The notes beneath the pieces were generated by a model. It was not told where the DNA came from. It worked only from the letters and a program-made list of their open reading frames with translations, and searched no databases. A program made the translations under genes and the position numbers. This document shows, one piece after another, positions 51,352 through 59,897 of a stretch of DNA of 64,000 nt; the stretch's first letter is position 1; every line of letters begins with the position of its first letter. Source of the DNA: an uncultured Sutterella sp. (GTDB lineage: Bacteria; Pseudomonadota; Gammaproteobacteria; Burkholderiales; Burkholderiaceae_F); the NCBI GenBank assembly GCA_900757865.1, contig CAAEPH010000049.1, positions 1 to 64,000 of the forward strand. Direction: 5' to 3'.

Positions 51352-52002
51352 CTATTGCGGATTACGGTTAAGTAGCCCCGCATCAATCATGGCAGGATTG
51401 GGTGCCACGGCAGCGACCAAATGCAAGGTGTTCTGGTCGGTATGGGCAAAGGGCTTATCTTGACCCGCGACTTCAAGCGTCGTCGTCTGCGCGTAGCTCA
51501 TCGTGCCATCGGGATTGAAGGTAAACGTGACTTCCCACTTGGTGGTCTTAAACGCTTCTTCCAAGAAGGGGTTGGAGCAGATCCCGTTTTCGGTACTGCC
51601 ACGCACGGCGGTCAACGTAAAGCTCTTGGCCCCGGGTTTGGCTTCACCCACGGCCATGGCACTCTGTCCACGAGGAATCGAGAGCGTCATAAAGATCTTG
51701 TTGGTTTCGGGCTCATAGAGAATATGGCCGACTTGTTCGTGGAACGCGGTCAATTCACCGGGCTTCGTGATCGCCACATGGTAGCGCAGACCGTAGAGCA
51801 CCTGCGGGCCATTGTTCTGTGGGTCCAAGAGCTCAAACGTCCACTCTTCATGATAGGGTTCCGTTTCAGGACCATCGACTTGGGGGTGCGTGTCTACCCC
51901 ACTCTGACCACGCCAAACCCCCGGTAAAGGAGCAAGTGGCCCTAAATTCGCTGCCGTGTTCGGGTCGGCTGGAGCTTCCGTGTAAATATCGGTATAACGC
52001 AT
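51352..52002 (-). CDS. Nitrobindin-like haem-binding beta-barrel protein (FABP family)
   Basis: 216 residues, no signal peptide. LGPLAPLPGVWRGQSG and HEEWTFELLD resemble the opening of THAP4/nitrobindin-type beta barrels; LTAFHEQVGHILYEPE and TFTFNPDGTMSYAQTTTLEV continue the strand pattern. In nitrobindins a distal His near the C-terminus holds ferric haem; FAHTDQNTLHLV contains two candidate His residues. Such proteins scavenge peroxynitrite or sense NO, which would suit the NsrR and NarXL genes in the window. The family call is moderately sure, haem binding is inferred. Confidence 0.65.
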   Translation of the reverse strand: MRYTDIYTEAPADPNTAANLGPLAPLPGVWRGQSGVDTHPQVDGPETEPYHEEWTFELLDPQNNGPQVLYGLRYHVAITKPGELTAFHEQVGHILYEPETNKIFMTLSIPRGQSAMAVGEAKPGAKSFTLTAVRGSTENGICSNPFLEEAFKTTKWEVTFTFNPDGTMSYAQTTTLEVAGQDKPFAHTDQNTLHLVAAVAPNPAMIDAGLLNRNPQ

Positions 52003-52375
52003 AAAACCTCCAAAGCTTCATGTATGGTGAACGAAAGCGTGTCAATCAACCTCACCTCAGGTATCGTTGCCGAGTCAAAGGCGTTCACACGCATATTTTG
52101 ATCAAATTAGAATCTATACCCGACAACGCCAGGCAGGTTGTATAAGGAATAACCCTAATTCATGAATGGTTATTTTACCCTTCGGCATGAGTGTGAAACA
52201 TGCTTTAAGGCAAATTTCCCAGAAATTTTGCGTAACGAAGTATATTCACGACGTTTTCTCCCTGCTAAACTAAGGGTTTTCATGAGGTCGTCATACCGAG
52301 CGTACGCTTTAGCTCGAGGGTCTGGCGCACACTCTGAGGATCTTACTTTTTTACTTTTTTGCCCTGCTTAACGCC
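52003..52375. other. Divergent control region of the export operon
   Basis: No supported gene; a 69-codon frame at 52162-52371 has no ribosome site or protein-like pattern. It holds the palindrome TTTGATCAAA (near 52097-52106) and presumably promoters on both strands. Confidence 0.4.
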
Positions 52376-53809
52376 ATGACCCGATCCCTTGTCGTTGCGC
52401 TAGCTTTGTTGACGGGGGTTGCCAATGCGGCACCCACCAACGAAGCGGCTTTAAGTTTTGAAGCCGCGCGTTCGCTCTACCACGAAAAGGCAGACATCTT
52501 CCGAGCCGATGACGCTCGGGTTGCCCACGCCCAACACGCCTCCGACGCTGCCAAATGGTTAGGAGGACCCAAAGTCGAACTCGCCTTTAAACAAATCTGG
52601 GGCACCAAGACGGTGGATCTGGACACAGAGGGCTTCCCCGATATTCAGTTGGGACAATCGCTAGGACAGGTTGTCAGCAACCTTCCTCTTCCCGCACAAC
52701 AAGCCATTGCGGGGATCGCGAATCAAATCCGAGACTTGAACATTCACTTTAAAACGGATATTGACGGTCCGCGACTCTCGCTCGATGCGATGTGGCCGAT
52801 CTACACGGGTGGGCTCATTGAGGCTGAAAAAGGACTGCTACGACACCGCGTGGATGAAACGCGTGCCGAGCGTGACGATCGAGTGAACACCATGGACGTG
52901 CGTTTGGTGAGTCAATACTGGAGCGTACAACTAGCACGCAGCATCGAAGCGCTGCGCCAAAGCGTGCTCGCCGACCAGGAAGCCGAACTCAAAAAAGCCA
53001 AACGCTTTGAAGCCAAAGGCCTCATTTCTAAACTCGAGCGCATGAGCGTGAATGTTGCGCGCGACACCGCGCACCGTGAACTCATTCAAGCACAGACCCA
53101 ACGCTCCGTGGCCGAAACCGAATTGGCCCGTTCGCTGCGACAAGAAGAAGTGCCACCGTTATCCACGCCACTTTTTATTCTCACGGGCAATTTAGGCACG
53201 CTGAGCGAGTGGCTCGACCGCGCACAGCGCTACTCACCGGTTCTGCAGCGACTCAATGCTCTGCGAGCGCAAGCCGATGAAGGCGTCAAAGCCGCAGGGG
53301 CTGCGTTTAAGCCTAAGGTTTTTGCCTTCGGGAGCAAAAATTTCATCAAACACTATCTCAGTTTGCCTGAACCCGATTGGATCGCTGGAATTGGCGTGAC
53401 GTTTACCCTCTGGAGTGATCGGGATCGACTCGAGAAAATGCGCTCGGCGCAATCCATGGTGACAAGTGCCGACGCGGCACGCTCTGAAGCGATTAACCAA
53501 ATCAACACCGCGGTGGAAGTCGCGTTTTTAAAAGTCAACCAAATGCGAGATGAGTATCTGCTCACTGCGTCCAATGTCGAATTGGCACGTGAAAACTTGC
53601 GCCTACGCGAAAAGGCCTTCTCAGAAGGGCTCTCGACGGCAACAGACGTCGATACCGCGCGCAGTAAACTCTTGGCGGCTGAACTCTCGCGCCGCGTTGC
53701 CGCTTATCAATTTGTGGTGAGTTGGGCCATGCTCCATGCGACGAGCGGCACGATGCCAGACTTTTTAAATACACTCACACGCCCCGATTTTGTGGCCCTC
53801 AATCGCTAG
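52376..53809 (+). CDS. TolC-family outer-membrane efflux protein
   Basis: 477 residues with a Sec signal peptide (about 1-18, ending ANA). The body is a double repeat of long helices with heptad-like pattern (VRLVSQYWSVQLARS, ERMSVNVARDTAHREL and AVEVAFLKVNQMRDEYLL, RLREKAFSEGLSTATDVDTA), matching outer-membrane efflux proteins. It begins an operon with an HlyD adaptor and two ABC-2 permeases. It forms the outer-membrane tunnel. There is no visible Shine-Dalgarno. Confidence 0.85.
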   Translation: MTRSLVVALALLTGVANAAPTNEAALSFEAARSLYHEKADIFRADDARVAHAQHASDAAKWLGGPKVELAFKQIWGTKTVDLDTEGFPDIQLGQSLGQVVSNLPLPAQQAIAGIANQIRDLNIHFKTDIDGPRLSLDAMWPIYTGGLIEAEKGLLRHRVDETRAERDDRVNTMDVRLVSQYWSVQLARSIEALRQSVLADQEAELKKAKRFEAKGLISKLERMSVNVARDTAHRELIQAQTQRSVAETELARSLRQEEVPPLSTPLFILTGNLGTLSEWLDRAQRYSPVLQRLNALRAQADEGVKAAGAAFKPKVFAFGSKNFIKHYLSLPEPDWIAGIGVTFTLWSDRDRLEKMRSAQSMVTSADAARSEAINQINTAVEVAFLKVNQMRDEYLLTASNVELARENLRLREKAFSEGLSTATDVDTARSKLLAAELSRRVAAYQFVVSWAMLHATSGTMPDFLNTLTRPDFVALNR

Positions 53810-53861
53810 ACGCTAACACCGATTTTTCTGAGATCTCACTTTTTTTTGAGGTCCTACGCTT

Positions 53862-54881
53862 ATGACAACAACGAACACGCACAACACCGCCTCCGAACAG
53901 CGCCAACCTTCCAAGGGACCTCTTCTTGTGGGCGGGCTCTTTACTTTGGGTATTGTCGCCTTTTTAGGCTGGGGCGTATGGGAAGCCACGCATCCCGCGG
54001 CTGTGCCACTTCAAGGCATGATGGATGCCACCTCCGTCTCGGTCGCGGCGAAAATCCCCGGTCGCCTTGAAGCCCTTCATGTGCATGAAGGCGACATGGT
54101 CAAAGTGGGCGACGCGATCGCGCGGATTGGAACGCCTGAAATTGATGCCAAACTGCGTCAAGTAAAAGCCCAAGAAGCGGCCGCTCAGGCAAAAAACCAA
54201 ATGGCCCAAACAGGGGCGCGTGTGCAAGAAAAGACCGCGGCGGCGGCCGACTTTGAACGCGCGAAAGCCGCACTCACGCTCGCACAAAAAACCTATGATC
54301 GCGTTGATGCGCTCTACCAAGAGGGGCTCGTCTCCGCACAACGCCACGATGAGGTGGCGGCGCAATTGAGCGCAGCGCGTGAGCTCACTGCGGCGGCAGG
54401 CGCCAAACTCTCTGCGGTCAAAGAAGGCGCTCGCGTGGAAGAAAAAGCCGCCGCGAAAGCGCTTGTTGAACAAGCCGCTGGAGGCGTCACCGAGGTCGAG
54501 AGTCTCGCCAACGAAGGCGACGTTAAAACCCCGGTCGCGGGTGAGGTCACCCGCTTGGTGATGGAAGTAGGTGAAGTAGTGCCACCGGGCTTCCCAATCG
54601 TCGTGGTCACCGACCTCAAAGACCAATGGGCCACCTTTAATGTGCGTGAAGACGAACTTAAAAACCTTCAAAAAGGCGCCAAAGTCACCGGCTTCATTCC
54701 TGCACTCAATGAGCGCCTCCCCTTTACGATTACGTGGATCAACCCGCGTGGGAGTTACGCCACGTGGCGCGCCACACGCCAAAATTCGGGGTACGATCTT
54801 CGCACGTTTGAAGTGCGCGCCCGCCCCGATTCGCTCCCTGAGGGGTTGCGCCCGGGGATGACCGTGGTGCTTGAGCGCTAA
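53862..54881 (+). CDS. HlyD/EmrA-type membrane fusion protein
   Basis: 339 residues. A membrane anchor (about 25-45) precedes the biotinyl-lipoyl-like half motif (VSVAAKIPGRLEALHVHEGDMVKVGDAI), an Ala/Lys-rich coiled coil (about 85-200) and the second half motif (VKTPVAGEVTRLVMEVGEVVPPG). It bridges the permeases downstream and the TolC protein upstream. GAGG lies about ten bases before the start. Confidence 0.9.
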   Translation: MTTTNTHNTASEQRQPSKGPLLVGGLFTLGIVAFLGWGVWEATHPAAVPLQGMMDATSVSVAAKIPGRLEALHVHEGDMVKVGDAIARIGTPEIDAKLRQVKAQEAAAQAKNQMAQTGARVQEKTAAAADFERAKAALTLAQKTYDRVDALYQEGLVSAQRHDEVAAQLSAARELTAAAGAKLSAVKEGARVEEKAAAKALVEQAAGGVTEVESLANEGDVKTPVAGEVTRLVMEVGEVVPPGFPIVVVTDLKDQWATFNVREDELKNLQKGAKVTGFIPALNERLPFTITWINPRGSYATWRATRQNSGYDLRTFEVRARPDSLPEGLRPGMTVVLER

Positions 54882-54908
54882 CGAGCGCGAAAAGCGAAAG
54901 GTACGCGT

Positions 54909-56162
54909 ATGAGTTTGACACGTTGGTTTGAGGCGCTTTACTCGGCTGCGAAGGCTGAAGTGCAAGGCATGCCTCGCCGTCCGCTCGAGTGGTTCACCGG
55001 TATTGTCATGCCCATTTTTTGGTGCGTGCTGGTGGGCATCATGTTTAAAACGGGCTTGATGACCGATCTCCCCGTGGCCGTGGTCGACAATGACCATAGC
55101 CCACAAGCTCAACGCGCAATCGATGCGATTGATGCGCTCCCCTCGATTTCGCTTGTCCATTACCCCAACACGCTGAGTGCAGATCGGGCACTGCGAACGG
55201 CCAAGGTCTACGGCACGATTGTGATTGATCGTGGCTACGCGGCCTCGCTTCTTGATCCCGGTGCGCTACCTACGCCCATTGTCATTAGTCTTAACAAAAG
55301 CTATTACGCCACGGGCACCATTTTGGAAGTCGACATCAAACAAGCGCTCGCGAGCCTCAAGCTCCAAAGCGGTGTTCGACTCAAAACCGTGCTCTCGGGA
55401 GGTAGCCTAGCGGCCAACAGTGAGCACTTACGTTTAGCTACCCCGGATGTTTACTTTAACGGCAACCCGGCCTTTAACTTTAACCGCTACTTGCTCGCGA
55501 CCCTCATCCCTGGGTTATTGGTCTTGGCAGCTGCACTCACGTTTGCGGGCGTTCTCGTGCGCGATTGGCGCGACGGCACGGTTCGTGCGTGGCTCGCCTC
55601 AGCCGAGCCTTATCCTACAGCCGCCATTTTGGGGAAATTGCTCCCTTGGCTCACGATCTACATTGCCTTTTCGCTCCTTTGGGTCGCGCTCTTTGCGGGG
55701 CCGCTCGGTTGGGCACCGGCGGGCTCTCTCATGCTTTGGTTCGTAGCGAGCGCTTTGCTCATTACCGCGACGGCAGCGATCGTTCTTTTTTTGAGCTCTT
55801 TGTCGCTCACGTGGGTATTGGCGGTCACGAGCGCTGTGGCTCTTTTTGCACCAACCTTTCCCTTTACGGCGTTCTCCTACCCCTTTGAAGCCATGACACC
55901 CGGTGTGCGTGTCTTTGGTGAGTGGTTACCGCTCACTCACTACCTTCAAATCCAAGGCGACATCATGGTGCTCAACTCCCCGCTGGATCACGTTTTTGGG
56001 GGTTTAGGCAAACTGGCCCTTTTCACCGTCGTACCTCTCATCGCCGGTTTACCGATTCTTGCTTGGCGAACACATAAGTGGAAAGCGCTCGAAGAAAAAT
56101 CGGCTCACCTCTGGGCTGCCGATCAGGCAGTGAAATCCCAAAAGGAGGTGTCTCATGCGTAA
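54909..56162 (+). CDS. ABC-2-type permease of an exporter without ATPase (first)
   Basis: 417 residues. A first helix (WFTGIVMPIFWCVLVGIMF), a large periplasmic domain (AVVDNDHSPQAQRAI) and five C-terminal helices (LLATLIPGLLVLAAALTFAGVLV, DWRDGTVRAWLASAEPYPTA). AAAGG lies seven bases upstream. It overlaps the next permease gene by eight bases. No ATP-binding protein is encoded in this operon. Confidence 0.88.
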   Translation: MSLTRWFEALYSAAKAEVQGMPRRPLEWFTGIVMPIFWCVLVGIMFKTGLMTDLPVAVVDNDHSPQAQRAIDAIDALPSISLVHYPNTLSADRALRTAKVYGTIVIDRGYAASLLDPGALPTPIVISLNKSYYATGTILEVDIKQALASLKLQSGVRLKTVLSGGSLAANSEHLRLATPDVYFNGNPAFNFNRYLLATLIPGLLVLAAALTFAGVLVRDWRDGTVRAWLASAEPYPTAAILGKLLPWLTIYIAFSLLWVALFAGPLGWAPAGSLMLWFVASALLITATAAIVLFLSSLSLTWVLAVTSAVALFAPTFPFTAFSYPFEAMTPGVRVFGEWLPLTHYLQIQGDIMVLNSPLDHVFGGLGKLALFTVVPLIAGLPILAWRTHKWKALEEKSAHLWAADQAVKSQKEVSHA

Positions 56163-57357
56163 ACCCATGGGTTTTTGGGCCACATTTTTAGCAACGCTCA
56201 AAACGGCCATTTTTAATCGAGACACCTTGGTGATTACCGTGGTGGCCACGGCGTTTTATCTCATTTTTTACGCGTGGCCTTATGCGAATCAGCAAATCGA
56301 ACACATTCCCGTGATGGTGCTCGACCAGGATCAATCCGCCTCGTCTCGACGCTTTATTCAAGCCTTCGAGGCCTCGCCCGCGGTCGACCTTGTCGCCGTG
56401 CTCCATAACGAAGGCGAAGCGATGGATGCTTATCGACGCGATCGGGTCTCGATTGTCGTGACGATTCCACAACACTTCGAAGCCGACCTAGCGGCCGGCG
56501 AGAACACCACGGTGCACCTTTTGAGTAACGGTGCGTTCCCGGTTAAAGGGCGTGCTGTTCAAGCCGCTCTCACGGGCGCGGTGATGGACGGCGAACGAGC
56601 GCTCAGCGAGGCGAGTCTACTCTTGGCAGGCACGCCCAACGTGGTGTTTGAGACGCAAACGCGCTTGATGGGCGACGGGACCACAGTGCTCTATCGATTT
56701 AACGAAATCGGGGGTTACGGTAACTACACCGTACCGATTGTCGGTCCCGTCATTTTGCAGGCGGTGATGTTCATGATGATCACCATGACCTTAGGGGGAC
56801 TGCTGACCAAAGCCAACCCACCTGCCCTATTAATGCCGGCGCTTCAATGGCCCGTGCGTTTAGGTAGCGCCATGGCGTTGGCCTTCTGGGTGATCGCCTA
56901 CGCGTGGTTTCTCTACATGCAAGGGTTTGATTTCTGGTTTAACGAGTACGGCAGCCTCGCCACCCCGGCAATGACGCTTCTCGCTGGCGCCATTTACTGC
57001 GCCGACTTGGTCGCCATGGCCATGGCCATCACGCTCGCCATGGGATCCAACCGCTGGACCACGCAAGCCGTGGTGATGATCAGTGCCCCGGCCGTTTTTA
57101 TCTCGGGTGTGATTTGGCCCGCGGAAAACATGTGGACTTGGCCCGTCATTGCACTCTCGCACCTTTTGCCTTCGACGCCAGGGATTCACGCCATTGTGGC
57201 GCTCTCTCAAGACGGAGCCGAGTGGATGGATGTCACTGGCAACCTGCTTGAGCTTGCCCTTCAGGCCACGGTGTATAGTGCGATCGGCATTTGGCTTGCG
57301 ATCCATCACGATCGTCAGAAAACCTCTGGAACATTTTCGGTCGACGATATCCACTAG
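56155..57357 (+). CDS. ABC-2-type permease of an exporter without ATPase (second)
   Basis: 400 residues; AGGAGG lies six bases before the ATG, inside the end of the previous gene. Same layout as its partner: helix (VITVVATAFYLIFYAWPYA), periplasmic domain (VMVLDQDQSASSRRFIQAF), then five helices with IVGPVILQAVMFMMITMTLGG and FISGVIWPAENMWTWP. The two probably form a heterodimer. An ATPase must come from elsewhere, for example the YbhF-like protein. Confidence 0.88.
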   Translation: MRKPMGFWATFLATLKTAIFNRDTLVITVVATAFYLIFYAWPYANQQIEHIPVMVLDQDQSASSRRFIQAFEASPAVDLVAVLHNEGEAMDAYRRDRVSIVVTIPQHFEADLAAGENTTVHLLSNGAFPVKGRAVQAALTGAVMDGERALSEASLLLAGTPNVVFETQTRLMGDGTTVLYRFNEIGGYGNYTVPIVGPVILQAVMFMMITMTLGGLLTKANPPALLMPALQWPVRLGSAMALAFWVIAYAWFLYMQGFDFWFNEYGSLATPAMTLLAGAIYCADLVAMAMAITLAMGSNRWTTQAVVMISAPAVFISGVIWPAENMWTWPVIALSHLLPSTPGIHAIVALSQDGAEWMDVTGNLLELALQATVYSAIGIWLAIHHDRQKTSGTFSVDDIH

Positions 57358-57452
57358 CGCGCAGAAGAGTCTCGCTAAAATACGGGTATTCCCCAAATGA
57401 CTCACTCGCTCTTTAAAGAACGAGTGAATGACTTAGTCTATACGCTTAAAGC

Positions 57453-58271
57453 ATGCCTCTTATTGATACACACTGCCACATCAGTGGCACCGACTTCGAT
57501 GCGGACCGTGACGCCATGATCGAGCGAATGATCGATGCGGGCGTCAGCGCTGCTGTCGTCATCGGTTGCGATGATGACGATTATCTTCGTTTGCGTCAGG
57601 TACTCGATGCCCACCCAGGGGTTCTTTTTGGTGCGTGGGCCCTGCACCCCGAGTACGAGAACCTCCCCGATCCAAGTCTTGAAACCATTCTCGAGCGCAA
57701 TAGTCAGCCCGGCATGGTGGCCGTGGGGGAGACGGGACTCGATTTTTATTGGTGTAAAGAGCCCCTCGATTGGCAACGACGTCGCTTTCGCCTTCATATC
57801 GAAGCCGCCCGTGTGCTTAATAAACCACTCATTATTCATGCGCGCGACGCGGAAGCGCAGGCCGTGGAGATTTTGCGTGAGACGCATGCGGGTGACATGG
57901 GTTTTGTGTTGCACTGCTACTCGGGCGACTTAGCGACGGCGCAAGACGCGATCGATGCGGGCGGCCTCGTGAGCTTTACCGGGTCCTTGACCTTTAAGCG
58001 TAACGACGCGCTACGGGCCGTGTGTCAAGCCTTGCCTCTGGACAAATTTATGTTGGAAACGGACTCGCCCTTTATGGCACCGGTCCCGCTTCGAGGAAAG
58101 CGTTGTGAACCGTCCTACGTGCCCTATATTGCGCAAGTCGCCGCGGATTTGCACCACGTTTCGCTTGCGGAGCTCGCGCGGATCACCACGCAGACGGCCA
58201 TTGACTTCTTTAATTTGCCACGCTCTATTGCGGAAGTGGAGCAAGAGCTCGTGAGCAACACACCCGCCTAG
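57453..58271 (+). CDS. TatD-family metal-dependent hydrolase
   Basis: 272 residues. The metal site motifs of the TatD family are all seen: LIDTHCHI (HxH, about 6-8), AVGETGLDFYW (metal Glu), PLIIHARDAE, VLHCYSGD and the catalytic Asp in LETDSPFM, followed by APVPLRGKRCEPSYV. TatD proteins are 3'-5' exonucleases or D-aminoacyl-tRNA-type hydrolases in quality control. It lies 12 bases upstream of the ankyrin lipoprotein gene and probably shares its transcript. No strong Shine-Dalgarno. Confidence 0.93.
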   Translation: MPLIDTHCHISGTDFDADRDAMIERMIDAGVSAAVVIGCDDDDYLRLRQVLDAHPGVLFGAWALHPEYENLPDPSLETILERNSQPGMVAVGETGLDFYWCKEPLDWQRRRFRLHIEAARVLNKPLIIHARDAEAQAVEILRETHAGDMGFVLHCYSGDLATAQDAIDAGGLVSFTGSLTFKRNDALRAVCQALPLDKFMLETDSPFMAPVPLRGKRCEPSYVPYIAQVAADLHHVSLAELARITTQTAIDFFNLPRSIAEVEQELVSNTPA

Positions 58272-58282
58272 GGAGAGCCCTC

Positions 58283-59029
58283 ATGCGACTAATGTCCTTT
58301 CGTACACTGGGCGTGACGCTCTGCGTTGCGCCCCTGATGCTCGCTTGTACGAGCCTGCCTCAGACGAGCACAACGTCAACGACTACAGCGACGAAGCCTG
58401 TTGCGCAAAAAGCCTTAACCGACGAAACCCTCAAGCGTGCTTGGGAACAAGCCGTTCAGTCCGGTAACGCCTATCGTGTGCAAACGTTGCTCAACGAGGG
58501 CGCTGACCCCAACCTGCTTTTAAGTAACGGCGACACGGCGCTCACCCTCTCGTTACGTGATCCCGCGCCAGCCGTCATTAAAGCGCTCGTGGCCCACCCG
58601 AGCACGGATATCAATGCCCCCAACCGTTTTGACGAAACACCCTTGATGCTCGCCGTGATGAAGGCCGACGATGCAACGATCGAAGCGCTCCTTCGGGCGG
58701 GCGCAAAAGTGCAAAAGCAAACGGGCTGGACGCCGTTACATTACGCGGTGATGCAAGGGCGAACACGCTGGGTGAAGGATTTTATTGCGCGTGGCGCTGA
58801 TGTGAACGCCGTGACACCCAAAGGCATCACGCCCTTGATGTTGGCCGCCCGTGGGGCCCACGAGACGATTGCCGAGATGCTGATAGCTGCGGGGGCTCGG
58901 CTCGAGGATTGCTCCACGACGGGACAAAACGCAGCGGACTTCGCGCGTGTAGCGGGCAACGACAAACTGACACAACGACTCGCAAATCCCGGGTGTTCAA
59001 AGCCCGCTTCGCCCATTACAGCAAAGTGA
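58283..59029 (+). CDS. Ankyrin-repeat lipoprotein
   Basis: 248 residues with a lipobox (LMLAC, Cys about residue 22) and a Thr/Ser-rich tether, then about five ankyrin repeats (VQTLLNEGADPNLLLSNG, DETPLMLAVMKADDATIEAL, GWTPLHYAVMQGR, GITPLMLAARGAHETIAEML). It is predicted to be a periplasmic or outer-membrane protein-binding module. The next gene encodes a close relative with a plain signal peptide. Partner unknown. Confidence 0.85.
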   Translation: MRLMSFRTLGVTLCVAPLMLACTSLPQTSTTSTTTATKPVAQKALTDETLKRAWEQAVQSGNAYRVQTLLNEGADPNLLLSNGDTALTLSLRDPAPAVIKALVAHPSTDINAPNRFDETPLMLAVMKADDATIEALLRAGAKVQKQTGWTPLHYAVMQGRTRWVKDFIARGADVNAVTPKGITPLMLAARGAHETIAEMLIAAGARLEDCSTTGQNAADFARVAGNDKLTQRLANPGCSKPASPITAK

Positions 59030-59102
59030 ATGCCATAGAGTAATCACTCACTTTTTTTAACCCAATGCCTTTCCGTGTCTCACGATGAGGAGATTGACAA
59101 CG

Positions 59103-59897
59103 ATGACGCTCAAAACTTGGACCTTTTCCACTCTTTGCCTCGCGCTGCTTGGCGCCTTCCCAGCGGTGCAGGCGCAGACGCCCCCTACGCCCACCACAAT
59201 GGAACAGGCGGACATCTCCGAAGCTGAACTCGAAGCCATGGCGCGTAACGTCGCTCGTATGCAACAAGCGGTGATGGTCGGTGACGTCAATACGGTGGAA
59301 AAACTCTTATCCCAAGGCATGAACCCGAATTTGCGTCTTCCCAACAAAGACACGCTTCTCACCTTTGCCTACCGTAGTGATGCCTGGGCCGTGGTGAAAC
59401 TCTTGCTCGCCAATTCGCTCACCGACATCAATCTCACCAACGATTTTGGTGAGTCCCCTTTGATGCTTGCCGTCATCAAGGGTCGAGAAGCCGATGTCGA
59501 TGAACTCCTCAATCGCGGTGCGGCGGTCAATATGCCTAAGGGCTGGACACCTCTTCACTATGCGGCCACGGAGGGTAACGTGAAACTCATCGACAAGTTG
59601 CTCAAGCTTGGCGCTAACGTCAATGCCCAAACCTCCGCTGGGGTTACCCCCCTCATCATGGCTGCGCGTAAACCGAGTCGCGCCGCCGTCACGGCGCTAC
59701 TCAAAGCCGGGGCCTACCGCGACTACTGCACAGACAGTAAAGCAAGTCCTGCGGATTTTGCGCGTCGCGCGGGCGACGAGGAACTCGCCGAGTATTTGAA
59801 AGTAGAAAAATGCAGTCAAATTGGTCCCAAGAACCTTGAGGTTTACGGCATTCAACAAAGCTTTGCCGACTTCTTAAAACAAAACGCAACAAAATAA
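59103..59897 (+). CDS. Exported ankyrin-repeat protein
   Basis: 264 residues from the ATG at 59103 (AGGAG ten bases upstream; the frame extends six codons). Signal peptide ending VQAQ (about residue 23), an Ala/Glu helix, then ankyrin repeats (VEKLLSQGMNPNLRLPNK, DFGESPLMLAVIKGREADVDEL, GWTPLHYAATEGNVKLIDKL, GVTPLIMAARKPSRAAVTAL). It closely resembles the lipoprotein encoded just upstream, so the pair arose by duplication. Its stop overlaps the start of rlhA (TAATG). Confidence 0.85.
   Translation: MTLKTWTFSTLCLALLGAFPAVQAQTPPTPTTMEQADISEAELEAMARNVARMQQAVMVGDVNTVEKLLSQGMNPNLRLPNKDTLLTFAYRSDAWAVVKLLLANSLTDINLTNDFGESPLMLAVIKGREADVDELLNRGAAVNMPKGWTPLHYAATEGNVKLIDKLLKLGANVNAQTSAGVTPLIMAARKPSRAAVTALLKAGAYRDYCTDSKASPADFARRAGDEELAEYLKVEKCSQIGPKNLEVYGIQQSFADFLKQNATK

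Noticed and set aside
53964..55160. 398-codon frame antisense to the HlyD and permease genes
   Set aside because: Spans two good genes, is His/Arg-rich as antisense shadows often are, and lacks a start site.
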